A stretch of 21,605 nt of DNA from Hypsibius dujardini (taxonomy: Eukaryota > Tardigrada > Eutardigrada > Parachela > Hypsibiidae), in contig LRSR01007480.1 of assembly GCA_001579985.1 (NCBI GenBank), positions 1-21,605 of the forward strand, in the 5' to 3' direction. The position numbers were made by a program, and so were the translations under genes. This document shows positions 1 to 9,370 of this stretch, one piece after another (the first letter of the stretch is position 1; each line of letters begins with the position of its first letter). The notes beneath the pieces are model-generated. The model was not told the DNA's origin and did no database searches. It was given only the letters and a program-made list of their open reading frames with translations.

Positions 1-121
1 CCGTCCAACTGTCCTCTTTTCCAGCCAGCTGTTTGAAAGGAGACGGTCTGTTGGGTTTGCCTGCCTGAATGATCCCCCCCTCCCAGAATGAGCCCTAATG
101 ACAAATTTCAAGATTTTATAA

Positions 122-297
122 CTTTCCACTCCAAATTCGATTTGAAATCGATTGACATAAGCAAATCTTTTCTGAATGTCAGGGGGCGGAGCTATGGATC
201 ATTTCTACAACGGAAACCTAGATTGAAACTAGCCCATAGCTCCGCCTCCTGACATCTGCTGTTGTAATCGATTGAAAATTAAATTTGGAGTGGAAGG
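122..297. repeat. Foldback (MITE-like) inverted-repeat element
   Basis: The left arm (122-197) and right arm (234-297) are imperfect reverse complements around a loop of about 36 bases. The outer ends read CTTTCCACTCCAAATT on the left and, as reverse complement, CCTTCCACTCCAAATT on the right. The inner ends share GGCGGAGCTATGG and its complement, and AATCGATT lies in the middle of both arms. The left arm has about 12 extra bases. No coding sequence lies inside. The structure fits a small non-autonomous foldback or MITE-like DNA element; the family cannot be named and no clear target-site duplication was found. Confidence 0.7.
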
Positions 298-1266
298 GCA
301 TAAAAAAAAATTTGGAATCAAAGATTTTTACTGATTGGGATAAAAAAATTTGAAACTTCGGAAACGTTGTTAATCAATCAATCAAGCCCCGGGTCATAAC
401 ACAAAGTGGTGCGGGAATTATTTTCTTCCTTATTATTTTCTGAAACTACGGATGTGATTTCGACCCCGAGATCTCAGTTTAAAATCATGATGCATGACAG
501 GTATTTGTGGAAAAAAATCACTCCAATCGGGAGGTATTATCCCGAAAGTAAGGCTTAGGCTTAAACACAGAACAGCGGTTTCTCATTTTACTGCATTGCA
601 CGAACACATCGTGGGATTAAATTGTACTGCTGCCTTTATTTTATATCTCCCTGTGGGCCAGCAGCAGCCTCTTCCAACACGGCGTACGGGAGATGCTACT
701 CTGTCGATGGCTGGATGGAACAAAGAACGCTACGGAGGACGGCATCAACACTCCTCAGGAAGGATCACTCATCCATCAGATGTGACACACTGCCGCCACG
801 TTTGCTTGATTCTTCGTCGGACGTTACAATTTCTATTAGGCAGAAATTTATTACGCAAAAGAGTTGCCCATGATAAATAGTAATTATAGAAAGAGTAATA
901 GCAAAAATAATACGGTCCTAATACGGTTCTAATTTTCTTCCAGCAATAAATGCAAACCCGCAAACCGCCCATGGATATTCTTATCGGCCATGTCACGAAC
1001 GATCACAATTCTGATAGTGACAGGAACGGGTTAAAGAACAGCCCGCAGGAGGTTAAACTATCTGCCAAGGAAGTTCGATACCGACCTAGAGCGATAAGAT
1101 TTTCACAAATTTAGTGACAGGGCCTGGAACAGGGAAATACAATCCGCGACGGAATACCAATGTCTTTGAACAGCACTCTGCACTCGCATTTCCTTCCTCT
1201 TACTGCTGCTGCTCAATAGAAAGTTCTTTCCTAATTTGCTAGAGGATAAACAAATCGTTTTAAAGC
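298..1266. other. Intergenic stretch, no recognised gene
   Basis: There are open frames of up to 128 codons (for example 494-880 on the plus strand), but they contain no domain, signal peptide or compositional pattern that I recognise and I do not call them genes. The last 100-200 bases probably hold the promoter and 5' UTR of the HD-domain gene that follows, but no clear core-promoter motif stands out. Confidence 0.5.
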
Positions 1267-1839
1267 ATGTCGAACGGCAAAAAAGTTTCCCACGAAATTC
1301 GTACCCTCTTCGACACATATGGAGATAACGACTACGACGGAGAACCCGTTTCCCAGACCTCTCACATGATCCAGTGCGCAATGCTGGCAATGGCGCATGC
1401 CCCCGACGATGTGGACATCATCCTCGGAGCCTTCCTCCATGATATCGGTCATTTGTTGGGCCACGCTGAAGGTGCCGAATCGATGGGCGGTTTCGGTACG
1501 GTGGGCCACGAACAAATTGGAGCGGATTATTTGACCGCACGGGGGTTCAGTCCGAAAGTCTGTGCAATGGTGAGACATCACGTGGATGCCAAACGGTACT
1601 TGGTAGCGACGGATCAGGAGTATGCTGCGAAGCTTTCGCCAGCCAGTACGGAAACTCTGCGGTGGCAAGGTGGTCCGATGACCGAGGTGGAAGCGACGGG
1701 CTTTCGTGCCAATCCGTATTTTGAGGATATTATTCGGGTTCGGAAATGGGATGAAAAAGCGAAAGATTGTAGTGCGAAACTCGCCCCGTTGACGACGTTT
1801 GAGAAATTAATGGAGTACCATTTGACACGACCTATCTGA
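1267..1839 (+). CDS. PhnZ-like HD-domain di-iron oxygenase
   Basis: A complete single-exon ORF of 190 residues, the usual length of bacterial PhnZ. PhnZ is a mixed-valence di-iron oxygenase of the HD superfamily that cleaves the C-P bond of 2-amino-1-hydroxyethylphosphonate to give glycine and phosphate; the related TmpB uses a trimethylated substrate. Visible ligands in family order are H33, H58-D59 (in FLHDIGHLL), H81 (VGHEQIG), H105 (in RHHVDAKRYL) and D162 (RKWDEKAK). The Tyr and Glu of the PhnZ/TmpB active site appear as Y23 and E26. The block QGGPMTE (134-140) is also typical of this subfamily. I see no targeting signal, so it is probably cytosolic. No PhnY/TmpA-like hydroxylase or other phosphonate gene lies nearby. 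Lack of introns, unlike the other genes here, is compatible with horizontal origin but does not prove it. Fold and family are confident; the substrate is inferred. Confidence 0.88.
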   Translation: MSNGKKVSHEIRTLFDTYGDNDYDGEPVSQTSHMIQCAMLAMAHAPDDVDIILGAFLHDIGHLLGHAEGAESMGGFGTVGHEQIGADYLTARGFSPKVCAMVRHHVDAKRYLVATDQEYAAKLSPASTETLRWQGGPMTEVEATGFRANPYFEDIIRVRKWDEKAKDCSAKLAPLTTFEKLMEYHLTRPI

Positions 1840-2746
1840 TTGTAATTTAAACCTGCACATTTTGGTACGGTTCCCACCACCACATTCCTTCAGGCGATTT
1901 TCACAGTCAGATTCTATTCATTGAAATCGCGACGCAGGACCCTTAAATGTGAATACTGAACACTTGACCTGCAAACGCGAGTTTGATACTATCTTCTTGC
2001 CAGAGGCATAAAGGTCTTTTCGCAAAGGAAGGGAGGGGTTACTTCTGGGTAGGAGGTGAAGTTAAAGGGGACCATGTCTTGCATAAATACTCCCAAAAAA
2101 TAAGGCCTTCCTCGGAACCCCAAAAATAATTTGGCATGAGCTGTTGTCCCAATGCCCCGCCCCCTATGCTTCTTATCTTATGTTTTTGTTCTTTTCTGAT
2201 GCTAGAGGGCAAACTTGCGTAAATTGTTGACCTCTGTTGCTTCTGCTGATCACATGTGCAGTCGAAGAGAAACTTAGCTGAATGTATTCTGTCGGTCGTG
2301 CTCAAGAACGGAAGACTGGAAATATGTAAACGAAGGAATCAAAAGAACACAGCTAATATAACTGTTTCGAAAAGCATCACCGCAAATCACCGCTACGCTT
2401 AGATATCGAGTGTGAACATAAATATATGTAAGCTGCAACCTCGGCTTCCGCGCAGACGTCAGCATTGACAGCCGATGGTAAGTGACTGATTATTCAAACA
2501 TCTCCTTCAAAATTAGCGGAAATTAATTTGTCAAATCATTTATGTTAGTTTAATAGCAAATATTTGTTTATCTCAATTTATCTCTCTTAATTTCTAGAGC
2601 TCTCAATTTTGTACCTTATATTATTTTCGATTCTGTAATTCAGTTACATTGACGGATTTGTGGTCATGACATGTGTTTTACAAAATCAAAAACCCCTCTA
2701 ATTTTTAGCGCCATAGTTGCTAATAGTTGATGAGCTTCCACCACAG
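1840..2746. other. Intergenic stretch, no recognised gene
   Basis: No supported coding region. A near-perfect splice donor (GTAAGT, 2478-2483) directly follows an ATG at 2475-2477, and an AT-rich ATAAATATAT lies at about 2420-2429. This could be a small first exon, but no downstream exon could be matched to it, so no gene is called. Confidence 0.4.
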
Positions 2747-3834
2747 AGGTTCAACAACTTGATGGTGCTCGGTTTTTAATTAATTCTCACGTGCACAATT
2801 TCACTTCGAATTTTTCAAAAAATGCTCGATTTGAAGCCATCAAAATCCATCAAAACCCATCAAAACCCCTGCCTCTCTATCATAAGTTTAATACGTTTCA
2901 GCCAAAATCGCAAAGCGTTATTAATTTTACTTTGGTCTAAATTCAACCACACGTTTCGCATAACCCGTTTCGAACCTGACACTGTAGTGGCAGCATGAGC
3001 AAACAATTTCCACTTAAACAGACCATTCACACAAAAATCCATGGGGGCCAGGTCAGGGCTGTTGCCTATCCAGTGCTCTTTTGGAATGAATTTGAATCCG
3101 GAATTTCGAAGCCATCCTTGTGTAATTCGGGAAGAGTGCGCTGGACCACTGTCATGGTGGAAGACGACCTTGTTGATAAGCTCTTCTGGAAATAGTTTCC
3201 GAATGTTGTTCTTGAAAAGTGGCTTCAAAACATGTTGGATGTAGTACTCACTATTGATTTATGCTCCGGGTTTGACGAAACGGATTGCGGTTTTTTTCAC
3301 GGGAGCAACGCCGGGCATGAACACGGCACTTTTTCCGCACCTTCCCCTCCAAATCCTGGCTAATGACGTCAGCAATAGTTGTAGCCGACACACCGTGCTT
3401 CAAGGATAACGCAGAACCGTTTAGCGGATTCGGTCCTGAGAGGTTCTTTTCAACGGCAGCCACCAGACTAGGAATTCGGAGTTTCGGGGAGCCACGGAGT
3501 TTCATCGATGACGGTGCAGTATCACCTCCGGCTTCCTTGTTGATTTTTTCCTGATGAGGTTAGATACTGCTCTCTGAGAAACAACGATATCCTGACCTTC
3601 AACGCTTCTACAATTTTTTTGGATGAATATGTCAAACTGACCAATGTCAAAGTAGACTCCCTCAGACCCAAATCTAGTTTGAGACCCATCTTTGCATCCA
3701 GATGAGACAAGAAATATATCACACATGCAAAATCGAGCGGAGCACGTGTTGGATTTATGAGATTTGAAAATCAGATAAGGCGCCCTGTACAGGTGTGAAC
3801 ATGAATCACTGAGCACCATCAAGTTGTTCAACTT
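2747..3834 (-). mobile_element. Degenerate Tc1/mariner-type transposon with terminal inverted repeats
   Basis: The left end 2747-2770 and right end 3811-3834 are inverted repeats matching at 22 of 24 positions, with a shared inner core GAGCACCATCAAGTTGTT (as read on the plus strand at the right end). Between them lies a broken transposase on the minus strand. Weaker similarity continues a few bases outside each repeat, so the true termini may lie slightly further out; a TA target duplication could not be fixed. The element is about 1.09 kb, shorter than the roughly 1.3 kb usual for mariners, which agrees with the internal deletion seen in the transposase. Confidence 0.8.
2860..3690 (-). pseudogene. 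Broken mariner-family transposase
   Basis: Three conceptual segments in transposase order lie on the minus strand. About 3690-3545 encodes the first helix-turn-helix (VEGQDIVVSQRAVSNLIRK, after a frame change). 3505-3310 encodes the second DNA-binding region (LRGSPKLRIPSLVAAVEK, then GVSATTIADVI). About 3310-2860 encodes the C-terminal catalytic part, with FHHDSGPAH around the second catalytic Asp and GNSPDLAPMDF around the third. The segments are in different frames near 3505, and an in-frame TAA lies at 3259-3261. Sequence jumps from the second DNA-binding region to the strand after the first catalytic Asp, so roughly 90 residues including that Asp are missing by comparison with the family. 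It cannot encode an active enzyme. Confidence 0.85.
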
Positions 3835-3954
3835 CGGTAGATTCCGGATTCCTGGGGGTGGGGCAGAAGTATGAGAAAAGCTGAAAGGGGGTTTGTAGAT
3901 AGAGTTGAGCAGTTCAGGAGACAGATGACCTTTAGGCCAAAAGGCATCTTCCAA

Positions 3955-4050
3955 CTCACCACCCACCCAGGTCCATCCACGCCCACCCACCACCACCACC
4001 CACGGTCCACCCACAGCTCACCCACCCATGAGCCACCAAATCCACCCACC
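3955..4050. repeat. CCCA/CACC-rich simple sequence
   Basis: An imperfect run of CACC, CCCA and ACCC units on the plus strand, strongly C-rich here and G-rich on the other strand. Open frames across it (Pro/His-rich on plus, Gly/Trp/Val-rich on minus) are by-products of the repeat, not genes. The G-rich strand carries GGGTGGGTGGG-like runs that could form a G-quadruplex. Confidence 0.75.
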
Positions 4051-4117
4051 TTTTACAAATTTCCGTTCAGGACTTGTAACACAGCCTTCGGTCCCTCAGC
4101 TATCGTTCTTAAAAAAA

Positions 4118-4420
4118 GTATGCAGGTATACAAGTTAAAGTATATATATAGGTACAGATATAGGTATTGGAATAAATACAAGCATATAAGTATAAGTATA
4201 CAGGCATAGGTACATAGGTATAATTGTACTCGTATAAGAGTACCGCCAGACACACATTAGGGGCATGAATACAAGTACATGCACAGGTGTAAGTGTATAT
4301 TTTAAGTATAAGTATAACTGACAGGTATGCAGGGCAATACAACATGAATTATGGATAAGTATGAAAAAAATAGTAAATATATTAAGTGTATTAAGTATAT
4401 AAACTTGCTAGTAGTCCATT
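4118..4420. repeat. Degenerate AT-rich tandem repeat (TATAAG/GTATAC-like hexamers)
   Basis: About 300 bases of diverged short units such as AAGTATA, AGGTATA, AGGTACA and ATATAAGT. Open frames on both strands here are rich in Tyr/Ile/Cys and reflect the repeat. No gene is supported. Confidence 0.65.
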
Positions 4421-4616
4421 ACTACCTCTCCGACCTCTCGCCGTTACGGAGAAACGAGGTCTAATTTAATAGGAATATGCATAATAAGTCAAATGTTGCG
4501 AAGACGTAGCAATAGAATACCACTCTGTGCTTAGATTCAAACCTTTTAGACCTGAATGCTTTCAGTGCTTTGCATACATAAACTGTCACATATCCCGAGC
4601 TTTGCGCCAGATCAAT

Positions 4617-5237
4617 CTACAGAAAGGGAGCCTGCCACCATCCCCTTCCAGCACCGCGGCTCCACGGTATGCCGGATCCCTTCACCGGCATCCCGTTTCC
4701 CGGCTCGCGTTGGTGCCACTGTCCGAGGGCGTCGTAGTATCCTCCGTTGCTGCCGTCACCGCCCCAACCTCCGCGACCCCAGCCGAATGCATCCGCCGGT
4801 CCGGACACCAGAATAACAGCGCAAATCACAAAAGTCAATGCAACCTAAAACCAAGACGACAAGATCTAATTCAACGCATTGTATTCCTACTAACTGACAA
4901 AAGTAAATGTAATCGCAAAAGTTGCTCGTTCACAATCATTTAATAACTACACCTTTAACTCGTAATCAAGTTCAGTAGACGTTTACTGAATAGGCTTTTT
5001 TCAATTATGCTTTAGTACCAAAACGTGTGATTTAGGTTTCTTGAGCAACTGGAGAAACAATAGCCAAAAATTATTTCTTGAACATTTTGGTTTAATTAAG
5101 TTTTCTCATTTAGTTATTTAGTTAGCTTTGCCGTTCTTAATTCTAACATTGAAATTGCTCCCCTTCCCCGGGTGATTTGTTGCTGGAGAATCAAATATAA
5201 TCATACAAGGAAATATACGAACCATGATGGTTTTCAT
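4617..5237 (-). CDS. Small secreted Gly/Trp-rich peptide (two exons)
   Basis: Proposed exon 1 is 5237-5223 (only five codons, MKTIM) and exon 2 is 4844-4617. The intron runs 5222-4845, with donor GTTCGT (weak) and acceptor CTTGGTTTTAG (good). The join is in phase 0 and yields 80 residues. The first 24 form a convincing signal peptide: a Lys, then a hydrophobic core VALTFVICAVILVSG, then PADA before the likely cut. The mature part of about 56 residues is rich in Gly and Trp (FGWGRGGWGG, RGAGRGWWQ), has no cysteine and ends in APFL. The composition recalls Gly-rich antimicrobial or cuticle-associated peptides of ecdysozoans, but I recognise no specific family. Exon 2 is well supported by signal peptide and acceptor; exon 1 is inferred because it completes the signal peptide in frame. 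Confidence 0.5.
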
Positions 5238-6056
5238 AATTTCCCTTGAATTGCCTTGCGGAAAAACACTTGCCACAAAGTGAAACAGCCGTTTGCTGAT
5301 GGTTCAGTAAAGCACAAAGAGGAACTGAATGGTTATGCTGAATAAACCACTAACTAACGCTTACTGGCGCAGAGGGGGGAAGTTTTATTCTGGATTTCAA
5401 GCACCGCCGGGACTTGTCAATGAGCTACGCTGACGTCCAGTCGGTGAGGCTGATTAGATAGACACAGCAGGGTGTGGTGGTTAATTTTAAAAGTAATTCA
5501 CGCTCCGTGTAGGGCTTCTCATGCTATAGGTAATCCATTAGAAAATGAGTTCACACGAGCGAGTTAGATCAATTGTATGCTATTCCCCCGTCATGACGGA
5601 AGTTGAGATGAATAATTGACTAATCTCATTAAGTCTGATTTGAACGAACCAGAAGCATAACCACTAAAAACCTGAAATAAATTATTCAAAAAATTATATT
5701 ATTATAAACCTGATTCCATTTTTTGTGTTTATTCTTTAGAAATAGTCTATCGTGGACCTTTTTACCGGTTTATGCTACTAAGGCCTGGGACTCGCAGGGC
5801 ATGTCGCAGGGCATGGCTCGAATACCCTCCTCCCGCGGCTCTTCCTTATAAATGTTCTGGATTTCAGTGATTGTTGTCACGCATTCTCATTTTTGGCTCT
5901 GGTTATTTTTGGAGACTGTCGTCAAGTGGGAGCGTTTTGTTTCGGGTCCTTTGACGCGTCACATGACCAATGATGATATCGGGGGCTCAGGAACTCTCGA
6001 GAGCATCATTGGTCTAAGAGATTTGCGTGGAACTTACAGGTCAATGAAGAACCTAA
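5238..6056. other. Intergenic stretch, no recognised gene
   Basis: AT-rich DNA with no supported exon. A short direct repeat (TCGCAGGGCATG twice) lies near 5790-5816, and a TATAAAT at about 5846-5852 is a possible core promoter element. The 81-codon frame starting at 5852 has no recognisable domain. Confidence 0.4.
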
Positions 6057-6269
6057 GGTGTGAAATTACCGTTCGAAGCCCTTCAGGCCGAAGGTGACAC
6101 CATCTCACCGCGGGTAAGATTACAGTGTATCGAGAGACTGCGCCGAAAGGCGGCGGAAAATGTAAAAGACCTCAGGGAGGGTGATGGCAGTGCAGGTCTG
6201 TACATCTGTCTGCTACTAATCCGTTTCAGCAGGATTCGATTACCAAGAATTTTCATTGGGTCTTACTAA
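6057..6269 (+). other. Possible orphan coding exon, function unknown
   Basis: The frame from 6060 reads as charged, soluble protein (FEALQAEGDTISPR, then ERLRRKAAENVKDLREGDG), which looks more like real coding sequence than its neighbours. A TAA at 6054-6056 closes the frame upstream, so it would have to begin at a splice acceptor (weak TAAG at 6053-6056) or at a non-ATG codon. Possible donors lie at GTAAGA (6114) and GTCTGT (6196). I found no partner exons and recognise no family. It may simply be noncoding. Confidence 0.2.
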
Positions 6270-6505
6270 CCAATAAAGTCCTGCAGAATATTATGGTAAC
6301 CATTCAGACATGTCAAGATTGATCATTGGTACGCTTGGTGACTCCGCCCGCGATCTTGTCATTGACATTCTCGGTGGGTCGGATGGTTAAAGCTAATTTT
6401 AGCTGACCGGGAAAAGATGGGGAACACAGAGACTCATAGTTGAGACTCACGCACGGGTCGGGTGAAGCCATTAATTTAGTGGATTAAGTAAGTAGCTCAG
6501 ACAGA

Positions 6506-6562
6506 TTGAACAGGGCGAACAGTTTAGACAGGGTGAACAAGGTGGGCAGGATGGACACGGAA
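6506..6562 (+). repeat. Short degenerate GAACAGG/GACAGG minisatellite
   Basis: Diverged units such as TTGAACAGGGCGAACAG, TTTAGACAGGGTGAACAAG and GTGGGCAGGATGGACACGG follow one another. On the minus strand this produces an artificial Cys/Pro/Ser-rich frame that is not a gene. Confidence 0.45.
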
Positions 6563-6974
6563 GAGAAGGCGGCAGGGAATGCATTGTCTCCTCCCGTTTC
6601 TTGTTCCTTCCTCTGTTTATGCTTGCCTTACGAGGGTGGAAATATGAAAGGGATGCATATGGAAGCTGAGAGACCAAGCGGTGCTGTGTCGTAAGTCCTG
6701 TATTGACCTAAAAAAGGCGAAATCCTTCATCAGCTCCCAATGATGGGGAAGCCCAACGGTTTCTCATTTGTCGAGTTGCCCTCTTTAAAAATGGAAAATG
6801 CGGCTGTGTATTCAGCTCATCAAGTACTGCCAAAACGGATTTTCAACGGTTCCTTTTTCTGAGCTATGCGCTGTACGCGGTACAGGTCTATAAAGCCAAC
6901 GAATTATCAACAATTCAGTTCCGCAACTAAACATGTGGTAGACATCTAGTAAAAAGTAATTGTCAGAATGGTGA

Positions 6975-7210
6975 CACATTTTGTGTCCACAAAATTCAGT
7001 AAGGACTGGTAACACCGTGCCAATTTCGTCGCCAAAAAGTTACTACTGCCAATCTTCACTGTTCACATTTTGTGAAACCGAATCGCTAAAAGAGCTGGTG
7101 GCAGCATTGGTGACAAATTCACGATTGCCAATCTGCGCATTTTTCCCCAGAAAAAGCACACATTTTGTGTTGAAAAAATTGCTAAGGTTTCGTTTCCAAA
7201 ATCACCGTTC
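6975..7210. repeat. Diverged tandem repeat of about 90 bp
   Basis: CACATTTTGTG begins at 6975, 7064 and 7159 (spacings 89 and 95). Each copy is followed at a similar distance by a version of AAAATTGCTAAGG, and the first two are later followed by TGCCAATCT. The units are strongly diverged. No gene is visible, and short frames here are not convincing. Confidence 0.45.
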
Positions 7211-7794
7211 CATGAGTCATAAAAACTGACAATGACCCATATGTAAATCTCACGTACAAACAGGATATGAATGAAAGGTTGAACTCTAAAGTCATGCAAT
7301 GCGGATACAAAAATTAATCTAAATATTTGTCCACTTGTTTTATTAAGCTTTTATAATAGACTTTTGAGTAAATCATTCAGCCACAATTGGAGTCCAATCA
7401 GGAATTGTCTACAACTGATGCGATGGATCGACGTACTGCTGCAATTCTACGTTTTTCTCTCCTCGTAGACCACGTCCTTCTTTTTCAGAACGATCAGGTG
7501 TGAGGGGATTGACGGTTCAACTCTGCATCTCACAGGTCGCTTAGCTGGTCCTCGAAATGGTCAAATCGGTTTGCCATTTCCTCCAAAGCAACCTCAATCC
7601 GCCACTGTCGGCAACTAACTAACGACATACACCGTTCGCGAGATAACAATCCTTTATCGGCACGATCGTGAACAGGCAGGAAAAGGCATAAACAAAAACA
7701 CCGAGGAAGCTCGATTGTATTTGCGAACATATTTACCAAGGACACCTCACACAAACTGCCAACAAATAGTTTATATCAGAGCGTTTTACGAAGA
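7211..7794. other. Upstream region of the PAN/Apple-like gene
   Basis: Contains the promoter and 5' UTR of the gene starting at 7795, with no certain core motif. TTTATATC at about 7770-7777 resembles a TATA box but is too close to the ATG to be the main one. Segments on the minus strand between about 7400 and 7610 look weakly protein-like in several frames at once, so no exon is called. Confidence 0.35.
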
Positions 7795-9370
7795 ATGGCC
7801 TCTGTATTTGCTGTTTTCACGACTGCCATTCTATGTTCGGTATCTTTAATTGACGGTAAGGCAAGGGGTGAGGTAAGGGAATTATAACTTTTCCTGTAGG
7901 ATTCTCTCAGAAATCTGGAATTTTTTTGATTCGATGCAATATAGGTCGACAACCTTTGCACGAACCGCCCCCTGGATACCCTGGATATAATTCTGGTATG
8001 TTGCGTGCCCTAATCAATTTTCATGTGAAAAAGGCATTATTACAGTTTATATGCCGGCATCTTTAACAATCGAAGACTGAATCAAACGGCTGGTAATTAA
8101 ATTTGTTTTAGGAACTACTGTGTATCAACCATGGCCCGCACGAACGAGTAAGAAGTGTTGTTTTTCCGAAAGCAACTGCACGAAAAATTATATCGTGTAT
8201 GTTCAGAATGATTGATGACGTTCGACTGTTCGTTTAGCTCCCGGACCAGGCGTGGGTCGTCGAGTGGGTTCACCAGCCAGACAAGGCCTACAAGGTACCT
8301 TCAAATCCTACATCTTCATACCTCGATATAGAGAAGGATAATAAGGACGGGTCTGTTCCAACCAGTTGTTCTGCCGTTCTATTACTCACCTGGTTACACA
8401 AACGTTTTGTGATTCCCAAAAAAGGTTTTAAGGCTTCCAAAAAAACGTTGTCACAGCTCAAGTGTATCGAATTGGAAGGCGTTGGAATTATTTTAAATTG
8501 TCTTATGTGCTCGAAGTAATAAACAAATTTGGCATTTGATTCGATTCATTTTGAGAAATCAACTAAGCTTGCAGTCCTGAATCAAAAGTCTAATCACGAT
8601 CGAATGAGATATAGCTACAGTTCACAGAAAACTTAATTTAAAATTAAACAACAACGAACGGGCAAATTATTTTGAATTCGTATAATTTTGCACACCAGCC
8701 GTTTCTTGATTATTCTTCCCATCACGATTGTGTGACAAGATTGTGAGGACTGAAAACGACTGGTGCAACTCTTCCGGGTGCAACAACCTGGGCATATAGG
8801 ACTAATCTTGTGTCGTGGACGATTTCAGGTGGTTCCTTGAGTTCTGCGCAAGGTCCTATTGCCGAGCTCGGCGGCTGGGGCGTCTCCTTCCCTGAAAGCT
8901 ACACCAGCAAGGCTATAATTTCACTTCAAACCGTCAGCAATCCTCGTGCCTGCCTCGATGCCTGCCAAACCACGCTCGGTTGCCGTTTCGTATCGTTCAA
9001 TCTCGATAACAACCGCTGTTCCGGCTACACCGGCGCCTTCGACGGTGTTTTCCGGCCAAACTCCAGCAGTACCCTCCTGGCCGCCACTGCCAAGCGCTTT
9101 GCACGAACGCGTGGCGCGGCGATTGCTGGAGATTTTATCGAGGGAAGCCTGACAGCAACGGATGAGGCTGTAGCAAACGGAAAAAAGGTCTTCAACGAGG
9201 ATGTCTGCCTGCTGCTGTGCCGAGTCCATCCCAAGTGCCTGGCGGTGCATTTCAAGGCCGCGGATTTCACAATGGCGCTTCCGTCGTCCGGAGAGGTGGA
9301 GTGCGGATTAGCGTGGAATGTGAATAAGCTCACCGCGGATCGGGCTTTTAGTAGTTATATATCGGCATGA
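7795..9370 (+). CDS. Secreted protein with two PAN/Apple-like Cys modules (five exons)
   Basis: Exons are 7795-7855, 7945-7995, 8112-8147, 8238-8294 and 8829-9370. Donors are GTAAGG, GTATGT, GTAAGA and GTACCT; acceptors are ATATAG, TTTTAG, GTTTAG and TTTCAG. Every junction is phase 1, giving an uninterrupted 248-residue protein. Residues 1-20 (MASVFAVFTTAILCSVSLID) are a signal peptide. Residues of about 22-85, from the mini-exons and the start of exon 5, form a Pro/Gly-rich linker (EPPPGYPGYNSG, TPGPGVGRRVG). The rest carries two similar cysteine patterns: C110, C114, C120, C132 and C195, C199, C205, C227. The first, in NPRACLDACQTTLGCRFVSF, is typical of PAN/Apple folds, which bind proteins or sugars outside the cell. 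It is therefore probably extracellular. The second module is more diverged. The ligand is unknown. If the fourth intron were retained, translation would end at a TAA near 8340. Confidence 0.82.

Noticed and set aside
494-880. A 128-codon plus-strand frame
   Set aside because: No domain, signal peptide or plausible composition, and overlapping frames on both strands are equally open.
1267-1839. Higher GC content of the HD gene as evidence of horizontal transfer
   Set aside because: Exons of the clearly native GPCR, GTPase and PAN-like genes are similarly GC-richer than their AT-rich surroundings, so composition is not informative.
2475-2483. ATG directly followed by a perfect GTAAGT donor, possibly a first exon
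   Set aside because: No downstream exon in a matching phase was found on the plus strand before the mariner relic, so the signal stands alone.
3828-4345. Gly/Trp/Val-rich, Pro/His-rich and Tyr/Ile/Cys-rich open frames
   Set aside because: They follow the CACC-rich and TATAAG-like simple repeats and contain no start context, signal peptide or domain.
7400-7610. Possible minus-strand exons (EVALEEMANRFDHFEDQ and nearby frames)
   Set aside because: Several frames look equally protein-like, they are broken by stops, and no consistent splice chain could be built.
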